Shown: piece by piece, positions 55,511 through 64,000 of the stretch | How the letters are laid out: each line of letters starts with the position of its first letter | Numbering within the stretch: the first letter of the stretch is position 1 | Source: Desulforamulus aeronauticus DSM 10349 | GTDB taxonomy: Bacteria > Bacillota > Desulfotomaculia > Desulfotomaculales > Desulfotomaculaceae | Direction: 5' to 3' | NCBI RefSeq assembly: GCF_900142375.1 | Contig: NZ_FRAR01000004.1 | Coordinates: 1 to 64,000 of the forward strand | Length of the DNA stretch: 64,000 nucleotides | The notes under the pieces: model-generated | Databases searched by the model: none | What the model saw: only the letters and a program-made list of their open reading frames with translations | What the model was told of the DNA's origin: nothing | Made by a program: the position numbers and the translations under genes

Positions 55511-56386
55511 GTGAAGAAAAGAGCTACCATACTTATTGCCCTGCTGGTAACACTAAGCATGCTGGTTTTTGCCGGCTGTGCCAAGCAGGAAGCGCCCAAG
55601 GACGAGGTTAAGAAAGAAGAAGTAAAACCAGTAACCAATCAGGACGTTATCCTGGCTACCACCACCAGTACACAGGATAGTGGTTTGCTAGATGTGTTGC
55701 AGCCGGAATTTGAAAAGCAAACGGGTTATAAGTTAAAAATTATTGCTGTTGGTACCGGTGCTGCTCTGAAGATGGGTGAAAAGGGTGAGGCGGATGTGCT
55801 CTTAGTCCATGCTCCAAAGTCCGAGCAACCTCTGGTAGACAGCGGTGTTGGTATTAACTACTCCCTAGTCATGCATAATGATTTCATCATAGTGGGTCCC
55901 GAAAATGACCCAGCTGGTATTAAAGATGCCCAAACCACAGCAGATGCTATGAAGAAAATTGCTGACAAAGGTACCGTCTTTGTTTCCCGCGGCGATGACT
56001 CTGGTACCCATAAGAAGGAATTGGATCTTTGGAAAGAAGCTACCATCGAGCCCAAGGGACAAAAGTGGTACCAGGAAGCCGGCAGCGGCATGGGAGCTAC
56101 TTTAAATATTGCTTCTGAAAAACAAGGCTACACCTTAACTGACCGGGCTACCTACCTAGCTCAAAAGGATAAAGTAAAATTGGCTATTCTTAAACAAGGG
56201 GACAAGTCCCTGCTTAACATTTACCACGTAATGAACGTAAACCCAGAGAAGTTTGACAAAGTAAATGCCGAAGGCGGCAAGGCTTTTGTTGATTTCATGG
56301 TGTCTAAAGAAACGCAAGAAATTATTGGTAAATTCGGTGTAGACAAATACGGTGAACCCCTCTTCTTCGCCGATGCCGGTAAATAA
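55511..56386 (+). CDS. tupA: Tungstate-binding lipoprotein TupA
   Basis: About 291 residues from GTG at 55511, preceded by GGAGGTCGTTAAC; a longer frame begins at ATG 55496. A lipoprotein signal (VKKRATILIALLVTLSMLVFAGC) ends at the lipobox FAGC. TupA hallmarks TTTSTQDSGLLDVLQPEFEKQTG, VGTGAALKMGEKGEADVLLVHAP and VSRGDDSGTHKKELDLW are intact. It delivers tungstate to a TupB/TupC importer. Those two genes are not next to it: a divergently oriented HD gene follows. Supports tungsten or molybdenum enzyme use, consistent with the nearby hydroxylase. Confidence 0.92.
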   Translation: MKKRATILIALLVTLSMLVFAGCAKQEAPKDEVKKEEVKPVTNQDVILATTTSTQDSGLLDVLQPEFEKQTGYKLKIIAVGTGAALKMGEKGEADVLLVHAPKSEQPLVDSGVGINYSLVMHNDFIIVGPENDPAGIKDAQTTADAMKKIADKGTVFVSRGDDSGTHKKELDLWKEATIEPKGQKWYQEAGSGMGATLNIASEKQGYTLTDRATYLAQKDKVKLAILKQGDKSLLNIYHVMNVNPEKFDKVNAEGGKAFVDFMVSKETQEIIGKFGVDKYGEPLFFADAGK

Positions 56387-56394
56387 ATAGTAGC

Positions 56395-56450
56395 AGAAAA
56401 CGTAAAGCAGCCAGAGGTCTCTTTTAGGGGACACTGGCTGCTTTGTTTTT
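56395..56450 (+). terminator. Terminator of tupA
   Basis: AAAGCAGCCAGAG with CACTGGCTGCTTT arms around a 13-base centre, then GTTTTTATC. Confidence 0.75.
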
Positions 56451-56476
56451 ATCATGATTTAGCTATTATAAGTTCC

Positions 56477-57076
56477 CTATCGCTGTAAATAACCCTTATT
56501 AATAGAACTTTCTATAATCTCTTTAACGTAGTCATAAAGCTCTGGAGCATTTTCTTCCACCACAGCATTCCGTTGATAAACCATTTGGCTAGTGACACCA
56601 GGTTTTTTCCAAGTATGGCCGTTGGTGTGGTAATTCAGCAATAAAGGTTGTATTCGATCAAGGCAGGCTGCGAAACGAGCCTCGGGAGTCGTTAAATCCT
56701 CAAACTCACGCCAAAGCTCCATGATTTCACTGGCTTGATCCGATGGCAACAGGTTAAATAAACGATCGGCTGCCTTTTGTTCTCTTTGAGCTTTATCCTC
56801 ATAACCCTTAGCATCATAGCAAAAGGTATCCCCTGCATCTATTTCCACCAGATCATGGATAAGAACCATTTTGACAACACGCAATATGTCTATTTCCTTG
56901 GTTGAGGCATATTCCGAAAGCAAAATGGCCATGACAGCCAAGTGCCAGGAATGCTCTGCATCGTTTTCATTTCTTACACTACCGGTGACAACACTCTGCC
57001 GCAAAATTTGCTTTAATTTATCAATCTCCACAATGAACGCAAGTTGTTTAGATAACCTTTCAGAAACCACGGCCAA
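56477..57076 (-). CDS. HD-domain hydrolase
   Basis: 199 residues. HD-type metal phosphohydrolase of the YfbR/HDDC2-like group, with HSWHLAVMAILLSEY (His), HDLVEIDAGDTFCYD (His-Asp) and the C-terminal HDDC2-like region. Probably a 5'-nucleotidase for dNMPs (inference from family). Located 18 bases downstream of the ABC-F stop, likely cotranscribed. Confidence 0.87.
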   Translation of the reverse strand: MAVVSERLSKQLAFIVEIDKLKQILRQSVVTGSVRNENDAEHSWHLAVMAILLSEYASTKEIDILRVVKMVLIHDLVEIDAGDTFCYDAKGYEDKAQREQKAADRLFNLLPSDQASEIMELWREFEDLTTPEARFAACLDRIQPLLLNYHTNGHTWKKPGVTSQMVYQRNAVVEENAPELYDYVKEIIESSINKGYLQR

Positions 57077-57094
57077 GACTCCTTCGCTTTTACT

Positions 57095-58651
57095 TTAAAC
57101 GATTTTAGTAGTCCAATCCTCGACATTCCAGATATCGGTTACCCAATCCTCATAAAAATCTGGTTCGTGAGATACCAGTAGCACGGTCCCTTTAAATTCC
57201 TTTAATGCTCGTTTAAGTTCCTCTTTGGCATCCACATCCAGGTGATTGGTGGGCTCATCCAGCACCAGCCAGTTTACATCCTTGAGCATCAACTTACAAA
57301 GCCTTACCTTAGCATTTTCACCACCACTTAAAACCATCATTTGACTGGTGATATGTTCATTGGTCAAACTGCATTTGGCTAGGGCTTGTCTAACTTCATA
57401 ATTACTAAGCCCAGGATATTCGCTCCAAATTTCTTCCATAGCTGTGTTGTCGTTATCTCGGCTGCTTTCCTGTTCAAAGTACCCGGAAGAAAGATTATCT
57501 CCTAAGGAGATTTCTCCCGCAAAGGGCTTAATAACACCTAGTAAAGTCTTTAAGAGAGTGGATTTACCCAGGCCATTAACCCCACGGATGGCTACTTTTT
57601 GATTTCTTTCCAACATAATTTTTAAAGGTTTAGTTAACGGTTCGTCGTAACCCAAAATGAGATTCTCTGTTTCAAAAATAACTCTGCTGGGTGTTCTAGC
57701 TTCATTAAATTTGAAGATAGGCTTTACTTTCTCCCTGGGCTTTTCTAACATCTCCATTTTGTCCAGCTGCTTTTGACGGCTTTTGGCACGCCCGGTAGTG
57801 GAAATCCTTGCTTTGTTACGGGCAATAAAATCTTCTAATCGTTCCACTTCTTTTTGCTGCTTTTCATAGGCTTTGAGATCTTGTCTTTTCTTTACTTCGT
57901 ATAGCTGTAAGAACTGCTCATAATTACCGGTGTAACGAGTTAGCAGACTATTTTCCACGTGATAAATGACATTGACAACTTCATTTAAGAAAGGTACATC
58001 GTGGGAAACTAAGATAAAGGCATTTTCATAGTTTTGCAGATATTTCTTCAGCCACTCAATGTGTTCAAAATCAAGGTAGTTGGTTGGTTCATCTAAGATT
58101 AAGATGGTCGGGTTTTCCAGCAACAATTTGGTTAATAGCACCTTGGTTCTTTGGCCACCACTTAAATCAGCAACATCCTTGTCCAAACCAATTTCCACCA
58201 AACCCAAACCATTGGCGATTTCTTCAATCTTAGCATCGAGGGTATAAAAGCCGTTATCTTCTAAGATGGTTTGAATTTCTCCCACATCTTCCATCATGCG
58301 GGCAACCTCAGCTTCCGATGCCTCGGCCATTTTATCGTATAACTGAAGCATCTCTGCTTCTAAATCAAACATTCCCTTAAAAGCATCTCGCAAAACCTCT
58401 CGCATGGTTTTACCCTTGGTCAAAACAGTATGTTGGTCTAGATAACCCACCGTTACACGGTTAGACCACTCAACCTTGCCTTGATCAGGGGTGAGTTCCC
58501 CGGTGATGATACTTAAAAAGGTGGACTTTCCCTCTCCGTTAGCCCCCACTAAGCCCACATGTTCTCCCTTTAATAAACGAAAAGATGCATCCTCTAAAAT
58601 GGATCTGCCGCCAAAACCATGAGAAACATTCTCTACTGTTAAAACACTCAT
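57095..58651 (-). CDS. ABC-F family ATPase
   Basis: 518 residues, two ABC cassettes in tandem with no membrane part. First cassette has GANGEGKSTFL, LSGGQRTKVLL and ILDEPTNYLD. Second has GVNGLGKSTLL, LSGGENAKVRL and LVLDEPTNHLD. The intervening linker (about 230-300) is helical and rich in Lys/Arg/Glu, the P-site tRNA interaction motif. ABC-F proteins act on the ribosome, in translation control or antibiotic protection. The linker is short, as in YbiT-like members, so a housekeeping role is more likely than resistance. Confidence 0.92.
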   Translation of the reverse strand: MSVLTVENVSHGFGGRSILEDASFRLLKGEHVGLVGANGEGKSTFLSIITGELTPDQGKVEWSNRVTVGYLDQHTVLTKGKTMREVLRDAFKGMFDLEAEMLQLYDKMAEASEAEVARMMEDVGEIQTILEDNGFYTLDAKIEEIANGLGLVEIGLDKDVADLSGGQRTKVLLTKLLLENPTILILDEPTNYLDFEHIEWLKKYLQNYENAFILVSHDVPFLNEVVNVIYHVENSLLTRYTGNYEQFLQLYEVKKRQDLKAYEKQQKEVERLEDFIARNKARISTTGRAKSRQKQLDKMEMLEKPREKVKPIFKFNEARTPSRVIFETENLILGYDEPLTKPLKIMLERNQKVAIRGVNGLGKSTLLKTLLGVIKPFAGEISLGDNLSSGYFEQESSRDNDNTAMEEIWSEYPGLSNYEVRQALAKCSLTNEHITSQMMVLSGGENAKVRLCKLMLKDVNWLVLDEPTNHLDVDAKEELKRALKEFKGTVLLVSHEPDFYEDWVTDIWNVEDWTTKIV

Positions 58652-58903
58652 TTGCTTCTCCTTTAAAACGATTAATTAAATAATATAATACCTTGTATAT
58701 TTTATCTTGCCAGCAGCCTTAAGTCAAAATAGAATCTAGCGTAACGTAAATTGTTAAAATATATTGAAAAATCTTATTTAATCAGACAAATATTCTTTTG
58801 GTGTAGCTGCCTCTTGAAGATTAAATATAGAATGGGTTAATAATATTTGTTACAATAGGTTATATGTTTGGAGCAAGCGGACTATTTTAAGGAGGTTTGC
58901 GGT

Positions 58904-59701
58904 ATGTTTACAATTGAACAAGTTTTACAACCAGAAACGTTAGAAGAAGCCTATCAAGCCTTACATGGAAATATAAGTAATACTGTTTTGGGCGGGTGTG
59001 CATTCTTAAGGTTAGGTTCTAAGAAAATAGCGACTGCTATTGATTTAAGTGAATTAAAGCTAGATTATATCCTGGAACCAGGGAAAGAAATTGAAATTGG
59101 TGCTATGACCACCTTTAGGACTGTTGAAACCCACCCTACCTTACATCAACTTTTTAATGGTGTGTTACCAAAATCGGTTAGTAATATTATTGGTGTGCAG
59201 TTTAGAAATGTTGTTACCGTAGGCGCCACTGTTTACTCCAAGTATGGCTTCTCTGATCTACTGACGGCACTTTTAGCTTTAGATACAGAGGTTGAGCTAT
59301 ATAAAGGCGGCAGACTGCCATTGGAAGAATTCTTACAGAAGTCCTTTCCTAAGGATATTCTTACTCGATTGTTCATCCAGAAAAATGCTCGTAAGGCATC
59401 TTATCAAAGCATGAGGAACTCCCTTAGTGATTATCCGATTCTTACCATCGCTGTTTCCGAGTTGAATCAAAGGTGGCGCATTGTGGTGGGAGCTCGCCCA
59501 CTGAGGGCACAGCTTGCCTCTAAAGCATCCGAGGCACTGTCTAACAGTAAGCTAACTGCTGAGGATATTGAACAATCCGCTAGCCTGGCAGTAGAGGAAC
59601 TGTCCTTTGGTTCTAATATCAGAGGCAGTGCAGAATATAGAAAAGCCATGTGCAAAGTGTTGGTTAAAAGAGGAATTATGGAGGTTCTGCAATGCAAATA
59701 G
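58904..59701 (+). CDS. Molybdenum hydroxylase FAD subunit
   Basis: About 265 residues from ATG at 58904, supported by TAAGGAGGTTTGCGGT; a longer frame opens at 58868. CoxM/XdhB-like FAD domain: LGGCAFLRLGSKKIATAIDLSEL, IGAMTTFRTVE, and VGATVYSKYGFSDLLTALLALDTEVEL. It passes electrons from the iron-sulfur subunit to NAD or another acceptor. First gene of a three-subunit operon; the stop overlaps the next start. Confidence 0.9.
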   Translation: MFTIEQVLQPETLEEAYQALHGNISNTVLGGCAFLRLGSKKIATAIDLSELKLDYILEPGKEIEIGAMTTFRTVETHPTLHQLFNGVLPKSVSNIIGVQFRNVVTVGATVYSKYGFSDLLTALLALDTEVELYKGGRLPLEEFLQKSFPKDILTRLFIQKNARKASYQSMRNSLSDYPILTIAVSELNQRWRIVVGARPLRAQLASKASEALSNSKLTAEDIEQSASLAVEELSFGSNIRGSAEYRKAMCKVLVKRGIMEVLQCK

Positions 59702-60141
59702 AAACTACCATTAATGGTAAAAAAATCACCTTGGAAGTAGCGAACGATGAACTATTGTCAGATGCCTTAAGAGCCAAGGGCTATTTAAGCATCAGACAAG
59801 GTTGTGACACCTCCTGCTGCGGACTTTGCACCGTATGGATTGATGGGAAACCTACACTCTCCTGCTCTACCCTTGCTTTCCGGGTTAGGGACAAACAGAT
59901 CACAACGATTGAAGGGGTAGCGCAACAAGCCGAAGAATTTGCTCAAGTTTTGGTGGCAGAGGGTGCCGAACAATGTGGTTTTTGCAGTCCCGGCTTTATC
60001 ATGACGGTACTGGCAATGAAACATGAATTAAAAAATCCTACAGAACAAGAGATTATTCACTATCTAACTGGTAATTTATGCAGATGTACTGGCTATATGG
60101 GGCAACTAAGGGCTATTAAGAAGTATTTAGGGGGTGCCTAG
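59692..60141 (+). CDS. Molybdenum hydroxylase [2Fe-2S] subunit
   Basis: 149 residues. Plant-type cluster GCDTSCCGLCTVWIDGKPTLSC and the C-terminal four-Cys cluster QCGFCSPGFIMTVLA...NLCRCTGY are both intact. Transfers electrons between the molybdenum and flavin subunits. The extra Cys in TSCCG (usual is GxCG) is a minor oddity. ATG overlaps the FAD-subunit stop by 10 bases. Confidence 0.95.
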   Translation: MQIETTINGKKITLEVANDELLSDALRAKGYLSIRQGCDTSCCGLCTVWIDGKPTLSCSTLAFRVRDKQITTIEGVAQQAEEFAQVLVAEGAEQCGFCSPGFIMTVLAMKHELKNPTEQEIIHYLTGNLCRCTGYMGQLRAIKKYLGGA

Positions 60142-60143
60142 GG

Positions 60144-62414
60144 ATGAAATATGTTGGAAAAGGATTGCCCAAGCTTGACGGCATACGGATTGCTACCGGC
60201 CAGCCTGTTTATACCGAGGATTTAACTCCGGCCAATACTTTGGTCGTAAAAATACTGCGTAGCCCCCACGCCTTTGCCAGAATTAAAACCATCGATACCT
60301 CTCAAGCTGCCGCTTTGGAGGGAGTTGCTTGTGTCCTCACCCACCAGGATGTACCGAAAGTAAGGTTTACCTTGGCGGGACAATCTTATCCAGAACCCTC
60401 TCCCTACGATCGCTATATTCTGGATGAAATCGTGCGGTACGTTGGTGATGAAGTGGCTATCATTGCAGCCGTGGATGAAAAAACCGCTATCCGGGCCATG
60501 GCATTAGTGAAGGTAGACTATGAAGTATTTGACCCTGTGTTAGACTTTGAAACGGCAGCCGAACATCCTTCCGTGGTTCATCCAGAAGCCGATCTGGCCT
60601 GCAATATTGATATTGGGCTACAGCAGGAAAAGAATATTGTGTGCTCTCATATCAATGAAGTTGGGGATGTGGAACAAGAGTTAGCCCAATGTGATGTGGT
60701 GGTGGAAGAAACCTATTATATCCAAGCCCAGGCTCATGCCATGATGGAAACCTACCGGGCAGTAAGTTATCTCGATCATACCGGCAGACTGGTGGTGACC
60801 AGTTCTACACAAATCCCCTTTCATGTGAGAAGACAGTTAGCTCGGGCCTTACAGCTTCCCGCCAGTAGAATTAGGGTTATTAAACCAAGAATCGGTGGCG
60901 GTTTTGGCGGCAAGCAAACCGGTTGTGTTGAGGTTTTTGCTGCTCTGGTCACTCAAAAAACCGGCCAACCGGCTAAAATTGTTTTAGATCGACGTGAAAC
61001 CTTTACCAGTACCACCAGCCGTCACGCCATGCGTTTAAAAGTACGGATTGGTGCGGACAAAGAAGGATTTATCAGAGCCCTGGATATCGAAGGTCTTTCT
61101 GATACTGGAGCTTATGGAGAACACGCCCCCACTGTCTTTTGGGTAGTGGGCGAAAAAACGTTACCCTTGTACAACAAAACCAGAGCAGTGCGTTATCACG
61201 GGCAAGTGGTTTATACCAATAAAATGCCGGCCGGGGCTTTACGGGGTTATGGAGCAACCCAAGGTACCTTTGCCTTGGAATGTGCCGTCAATAAATTGGC
61301 TGAAAAACTTAACCTGGACCCTGCGGAGCTCAGACTGAAAAACTTAATTAAAGAGGGTGAAACTGCCCTGGCTTATCATGGAAAACGATTGGGCAGCTCT
61401 ACCTTACATCAATGTATTGAAAAAGGTAAGGAATTAATCGGTTGGCAGGAAAAATACCCCAGAAAAGAAATGGGCAATAACAAAGTTCGGGCTGTGGGTA
61501 TGGCTGTTACCATGCAGGGATCTGGCATAGCCGGAATTGATACCGCCTCTGCAGAAATTAGGCTGAATGATGATGGCAGTTATACCCTACTGCTCGGCTC
61601 CACCGATATGGGCACCGGTAGTGATACCATTCTTGCCCAAATGGCAGCTGAGGTTTTAGAGACTACCTTGGACCAAATCGTTGTGTACGCTGCAGATACG
61701 GACATCTCTCCTTTCGATCCTGGCTCTTACGCTTCCAGCACCACCTATGTTACTGGCATGGCTGTGGTAAAGGCTGCTCAAGATGTAAAGTCTAGAATTA
61801 TTCAACAGGGTGCTAATTTCTTAGAGACAACGGTGGAGGAAGTAACCTTTGATGGTCAATTGCTTCATGCCGGGGACAAGTCTATGACCTTGGAAAAACT
61901 AGCAGAGCTTTCAATACTAGGCAGTGGTAAACTTCAGCTGGTTGGTCATGGAACCTATGGCAGCAATGTTTCTCCCCCACCCTATGTAGCGGGATTTGCT
62001 GAGGTGGAAGTGGATCAGGAGACCGGCAAAACTACTTTACTGGATTACGTGGCTGTGGTAGATTGCGGTACGGTCATTAATCCTACGTTAGCCAGGATTC
62101 AGGTGGAGGGCGGCATTGTTCAGGGCATTGGGTTAGCCCTTTATGAAGATGTAAAATATGATACCAAGGGTACGCTGCTGACCAACTCTTTCATGCAGTA
62201 CAAAATTCCTTGCCGCAAAGACATTGGTAACATTCGCGTGGCCTTTGAAGAGAGCCATGAACCTACCGGACCCTTTGGTGCTAAATCCATTGGTGAAGTG
62301 GTTATTAACACTCCGGCACCGGCCATAGCTCACGCGGTTTATAATGCGGTAGGCGTTAGCGTAACCAAACTCCCCATTACACCCGAGAAAGTGTTTATGG
62401 GTATGCAGAAATAA
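60144..62414 (+). CDS. Molybdenum hydroxylase large catalytic subunit
   Basis: 756 residues. Molybdopterin-binding motifs include PRIGGGFGGKQTGCVEVFAALV, PAGALRGYGATQGTFALE and the catalytic Glu in GPFGAKSIGEVVINTPAPAIAHAVYNA. It belongs to the xanthine dehydrogenase/nicotinate dehydrogenase family. The residues that bind purines (Glu and Arg in bovine XO) are not clearly kept, so substrate is undetermined. Starts 2 bases past the iron-sulfur gene. The operon is close to tupA and its Moco-type leader. Confidence 0.93.
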   Translation: MKYVGKGLPKLDGIRIATGQPVYTEDLTPANTLVVKILRSPHAFARIKTIDTSQAAALEGVACVLTHQDVPKVRFTLAGQSYPEPSPYDRYILDEIVRYVGDEVAIIAAVDEKTAIRAMALVKVDYEVFDPVLDFETAAEHPSVVHPEADLACNIDIGLQQEKNIVCSHINEVGDVEQELAQCDVVVEETYYIQAQAHAMMETYRAVSYLDHTGRLVVTSSTQIPFHVRRQLARALQLPASRIRVIKPRIGGGFGGKQTGCVEVFAALVTQKTGQPAKIVLDRRETFTSTTSRHAMRLKVRIGADKEGFIRALDIEGLSDTGAYGEHAPTVFWVVGEKTLPLYNKTRAVRYHGQVVYTNKMPAGALRGYGATQGTFALECAVNKLAEKLNLDPAELRLKNLIKEGETALAYHGKRLGSSTLHQCIEKGKELIGWQEKYPRKEMGNNKVRAVGMAVTMQGSGIAGIDTASAEIRLNDDGSYTLLLGSTDMGTGSDTILAQMAAEVLETTLDQIVVYAADTDISPFDPGSYASSTTYVTGMAVVKAAQDVKSRIIQQGANFLETTVEEVTFDGQLLHAGDKSMTLEKLAELSILGSGKLQLVGHGTYGSNVSPPPYVAGFAEVEVDQETGKTTLLDYVAVVDCGTVINPTLARIQVEGGIVQGIGLALYEDVKYDTKGTLLTNSFMQYKIPCRKDIGNIRVAFEESHEPTGPFGAKSIGEVVINTPAPAIAHAVYNAVGVSVTKLPITPEKVFMGMQK

Positions 62415-62426
62415 GATCTAATAGAT

Positions 62427-62467
62427 AAGAGGACTTACGCTGATTATGAGCGTAAGTCCTCTTCCTT
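62427..62467 (+). terminator. Terminator of the molybdenum hydroxylase operon
   Basis: AAGAGGACTTACGC and GCGTAAGTCCTCTT form a perfect 14-bp stem followed by CCTTTTT. Confidence 0.9.
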
Positions 62468-62504
62468 TTTGTCATGGTGACATTATACTGTTTTTATTTT
62501 AAAA

Positions 62505-62526
62505 TATGGACAAATATTTGTCCATA
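62505..62526. repeat. Perfect 22-bp palindrome
   Basis: TATGGACAAAT and ATTTGTCCATA arms with no spacer, between two convergent genes. It is an unusual place for an operator. Confidence 0.6.
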
Positions 62527-62545
62527 ACATAGGAAAACAGTATCT

Positions 62546-62585
62546 ACTAATCCACTTTAAGGGAACTTATTTAATGTGGATTAGT
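62546..62585 (-). terminator. Possible terminator of MBL gene
   Basis: ACTAATCCAC and GTGGATTAGT perfect arms with a 20-base centre, directly after the MBL stop; U-tract weak. Confidence 0.5.
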
Positions 62586-62586
62586 A

Positions 62587-63867
62587 TTATAAAGTAGAAA
62601 GTATTTCCTTAGCGCAGGAGAGATAATAGTGACGGCCATTAGCACTTGTTTCCTGACACCCGAGGTTGAGAAGACCTTGGGCTTTGTAACGCTTCGCCTG
62701 TTTAGTGGAACTATCTGCAGCAATAAGGATATCTGCAAGTTCAAGAGCCCATTGATCTTCTTTGTTGTCTAAGGCTTGGCTAATGCTGGCAAGGACGGAC
62801 TCTACGCCACCCATCAGAGCGATGGTTTTTTTGGCCCGGGTCTGCTTGGGCAACGGATTGAGATTGGTTGGGTTGCCGTCAAACCAGCCGATATAGCCAG
62901 CGTATATGCCACGAACAGACCAGGCCACAGTACCATAAAATTCGCCTAAATAAGGAAGTTTGGCCCACTTTTCAGGCAACGTAACTGCTTCTACCACCTC
63001 GTCCATGGTCATGCCCTGATTCATGCCTTTAAGAGTTTCTGTAAGTATGTAATCAATGGCATCCCGGAAGTTGGTTAAGATTTCCGCAACAGCTGCTTCC
63101 CCTTGGATAGGCTGAGTATGGCCGGGCAGGAGATGTTCAGCCCGATAAGCAATTAACTGGTCCAAGGTCTCTACCCAGGTACTGATATCTCGATACTGGC
63201 TGCCTCGAATGGCATAAAGATTAGGCCAGCAGCCGTAATAATTATCACCACAGCAAAGTACCTTGTAAGCTGGCAACCAGACCAGTAGCTGGTCATCCGT
63301 TTCGCCTGGAGCAGCAGCAAGTTCTAAGGTAACTCCATCAATCGTACGGTTGATTTTTTCCTCACCGTAAACAGTGGTTGGTGAAACAAAGGCCCTTTTC
63401 CCTTCACCCTGAACCATACCTTCACGAATGCCGAGGCCTTGGCAAATGGCTTCAGCGTCATTGAGCTCGTAGCCATGTTGCATAATGCCCCGCTTATCGA
63501 GTAGGTCCAGTAGGGTATTCATTCGCCCGAGGACTGGTTTGCAAGGAGCAAAGGCAATAATTTCTGGATCACTGTCCATAAAAACTCCCGCACCACCACA
63601 GTGATCCGGATGGCTATGGGTATAGATGATGGTCTTTACCGGCTTGTTGGTATGCTCAGCGATAATGGCTTTGAGGGCTTCTGCACGGTAATCGGTATCC
63701 AGGGTATCAATCAGTATAACTGAGGTTTCTCCAATGATAAAGCTAGCATTGCCGGTACCATAACCCATCACATGATAGATAACGCCAGGCATGATTTCTG
63801 TCACTTGACGTGGGTATGCTGTAAGTGAAAAGTCTTTTAATAATTGTTCTCCCTCTGGTCGTAACAT
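62587..63867 (-). CDS. MBL-fold hydrolase, alkyl sulfatase-like
   Basis: 426 residues. Metal-binding THSHPDHCGG (His84, His86, Asp88, His89), then VLIDTLDTDYRA, LEAAPGETDDQLLVWLP and HLLPGHTQPIQG with the later His ligands. The C-terminal part resembles the dimerisation helix region of BDS1-type alkyl sulfatases but the SCP2-like domain is absent, so it is shorter than typical (about 650). Could be a truncated-family hydrolase. No signal peptide. Substrate unknown. Confidence 0.86.
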   Translation of the reverse strand: MLRPEGEQLLKDFSLTAYPRQVTEIMPGVIYHVMGYGTGNASFIIGETSVILIDTLDTDYRAEALKAIIAEHTNKPVKTIIYTHSHPDHCGGAGVFMDSDPEIIAFAPCKPVLGRMNTLLDLLDKRGIMQHGYELNDAEAICQGLGIREGMVQGEGKRAFVSPTTVYGEEKINRTIDGVTLELAAAPGETDDQLLVWLPAYKVLCCGDNYYGCWPNLYAIRGSQYRDISTWVETLDQLIAYRAEHLLPGHTQPIQGEAAVAEILTNFRDAIDYILTETLKGMNQGMTMDEVVEAVTLPEKWAKLPYLGEFYGTVAWSVRGIYAGYIGWFDGNPTNLNPLPKQTRAKKTIALMGGVESVLASISQALDNKEDQWALELADILIAADSSTKQAKRYKAQGLLNLGCQETSANGRHYYLSCAKEILSTL

Positions 63868-63907
63868 GGCCCTACCTCTTTGTTTGTTAAGTCAATAAAT
63901 CGTCCGT

Positions 63908-64000
63908 TTATCCTAATAACTCTTTTACCAAATTACTTACTAATTTGCCATCTGCTTTCCCTTTCACTTTCGGCATCAGGGCGCCCATCAATTTTCCCAT
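63908..64000 (-). CDS. YqeY/GatB-like protein, C-terminal 30 residues (partial)
   Basis: The minus-strand frame enters at the window edge and ends at TAA at 63908. It reads [20 protein letters not shown] then SNLVKELLG, the conserved C-terminal end of YqeY-type proteins with the GatB/Yqey domain ([18 protein letters not shown] in relatives). The rest lies outside. Confidence 0.85.
   Translation of the reverse strand: MGKLMGALMPKVKGKADGKLVSNLVKELLG

Noticed and set aside
57095-58651. ABC-F as antibiotic resistance gene
   Set aside because: Two standard cassettes with a short linker are typical of housekeeping ABC-F; nothing in the sequence supports resistance.

Overview
The window looks like chromosome of a low-to-mid GC, endospore-forming, anaerobic Firmicute, most like the Desulfotomaculum/Peptococcaceae group. 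This is judged from protein flavour, strong AGGAGG ribosome binding sites, T-box, fluoride and Moco-type leaders, ANTAR antitermination, and spore-type genes (a collagen-like protein, YjcZ-like miniproteins, Spo0M). I ran no database search, so the genus is an inference. No rRNA, tRNA, CRISPR array, transposase or phage gene was seen.

Layout. 1-2.1 kb: the 5' part of a collagen-like gene on the minus strand with a TTG start, then a PadR regulator and a radical SAM enzyme. 2.3-3.2 kb: three very short Gly/Cys-rich membrane miniproteins, each with its own spore-type promoter and terminator. 3.4-14.0 kb: a nitrogen-assimilation block, all minus strand: gltB-gltD, glnA, an ANTAR response regulator, and amtB-glnK. 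All four transcription units begin with a dual-hexaloop hairpin plus terminator leader of the kind ANTAR proteins bind, and the amtB leader seems to carry two in series. 14.1-17.3 kb: a TrpXYZ-type ABC importer behind a T-box leader in which the antiterminator/terminator part is duplicated. 17.3-21.1 kb: a two-component system with an ABC-2 exporter.

21.4-30.5 kb: methionine aminopeptidase, an old yellow enzyme homologue, a flavin reductase-like protein, a MocR regulator divergent from azlCD, topoisomerase III, a GNAT acetyltransferase and a DUF6544-like protein. 30.8-42.3 kb: a long minus-strand Ter-type stress operon with three TerD paralogues, TerB, TerC, a CitE/HpcH-like lyase, a phosphoribosyltransferase, StiP, a HAD phosphatase, an AIM24-like protein, a two-domain TerD protein, an ATP-grasp enzyme and Spo0M, with a small divergent HTH gene at its head. 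42.9-45.9 kb: a GMC oxidoreductase cluster.

46.2-47.9 kb: a fluoride riboswitch ahead of a TauE/SafE family transporter and two Fluc/CrcB genes, the first of which seems to start with AUU. 48-64 kb: an MFS exporter, a ferritin-like protein, a rifampin phosphotransferase, a pentapeptide-repeat protein, a D-2-hydroxyacid dehydrogenase, a Moco/Tuco-type leader before a solitary TupA lipoprotein, an HD hydrolase, an ABC-F protein, a three-subunit molybdenum hydroxylase, an MBL-fold hydrolase, and the 3' end of a YqeY-like gene at the right edge.

The most coherent system is the ANTAR regulon at 9.5-14.0 kb. One unpaired regulator, REC plus ANTAR with no kinase gene nearby, appears to control ammonium uptake, P-II, glutamine synthetase, glutamate synthase and its own synthesis by antitermination.
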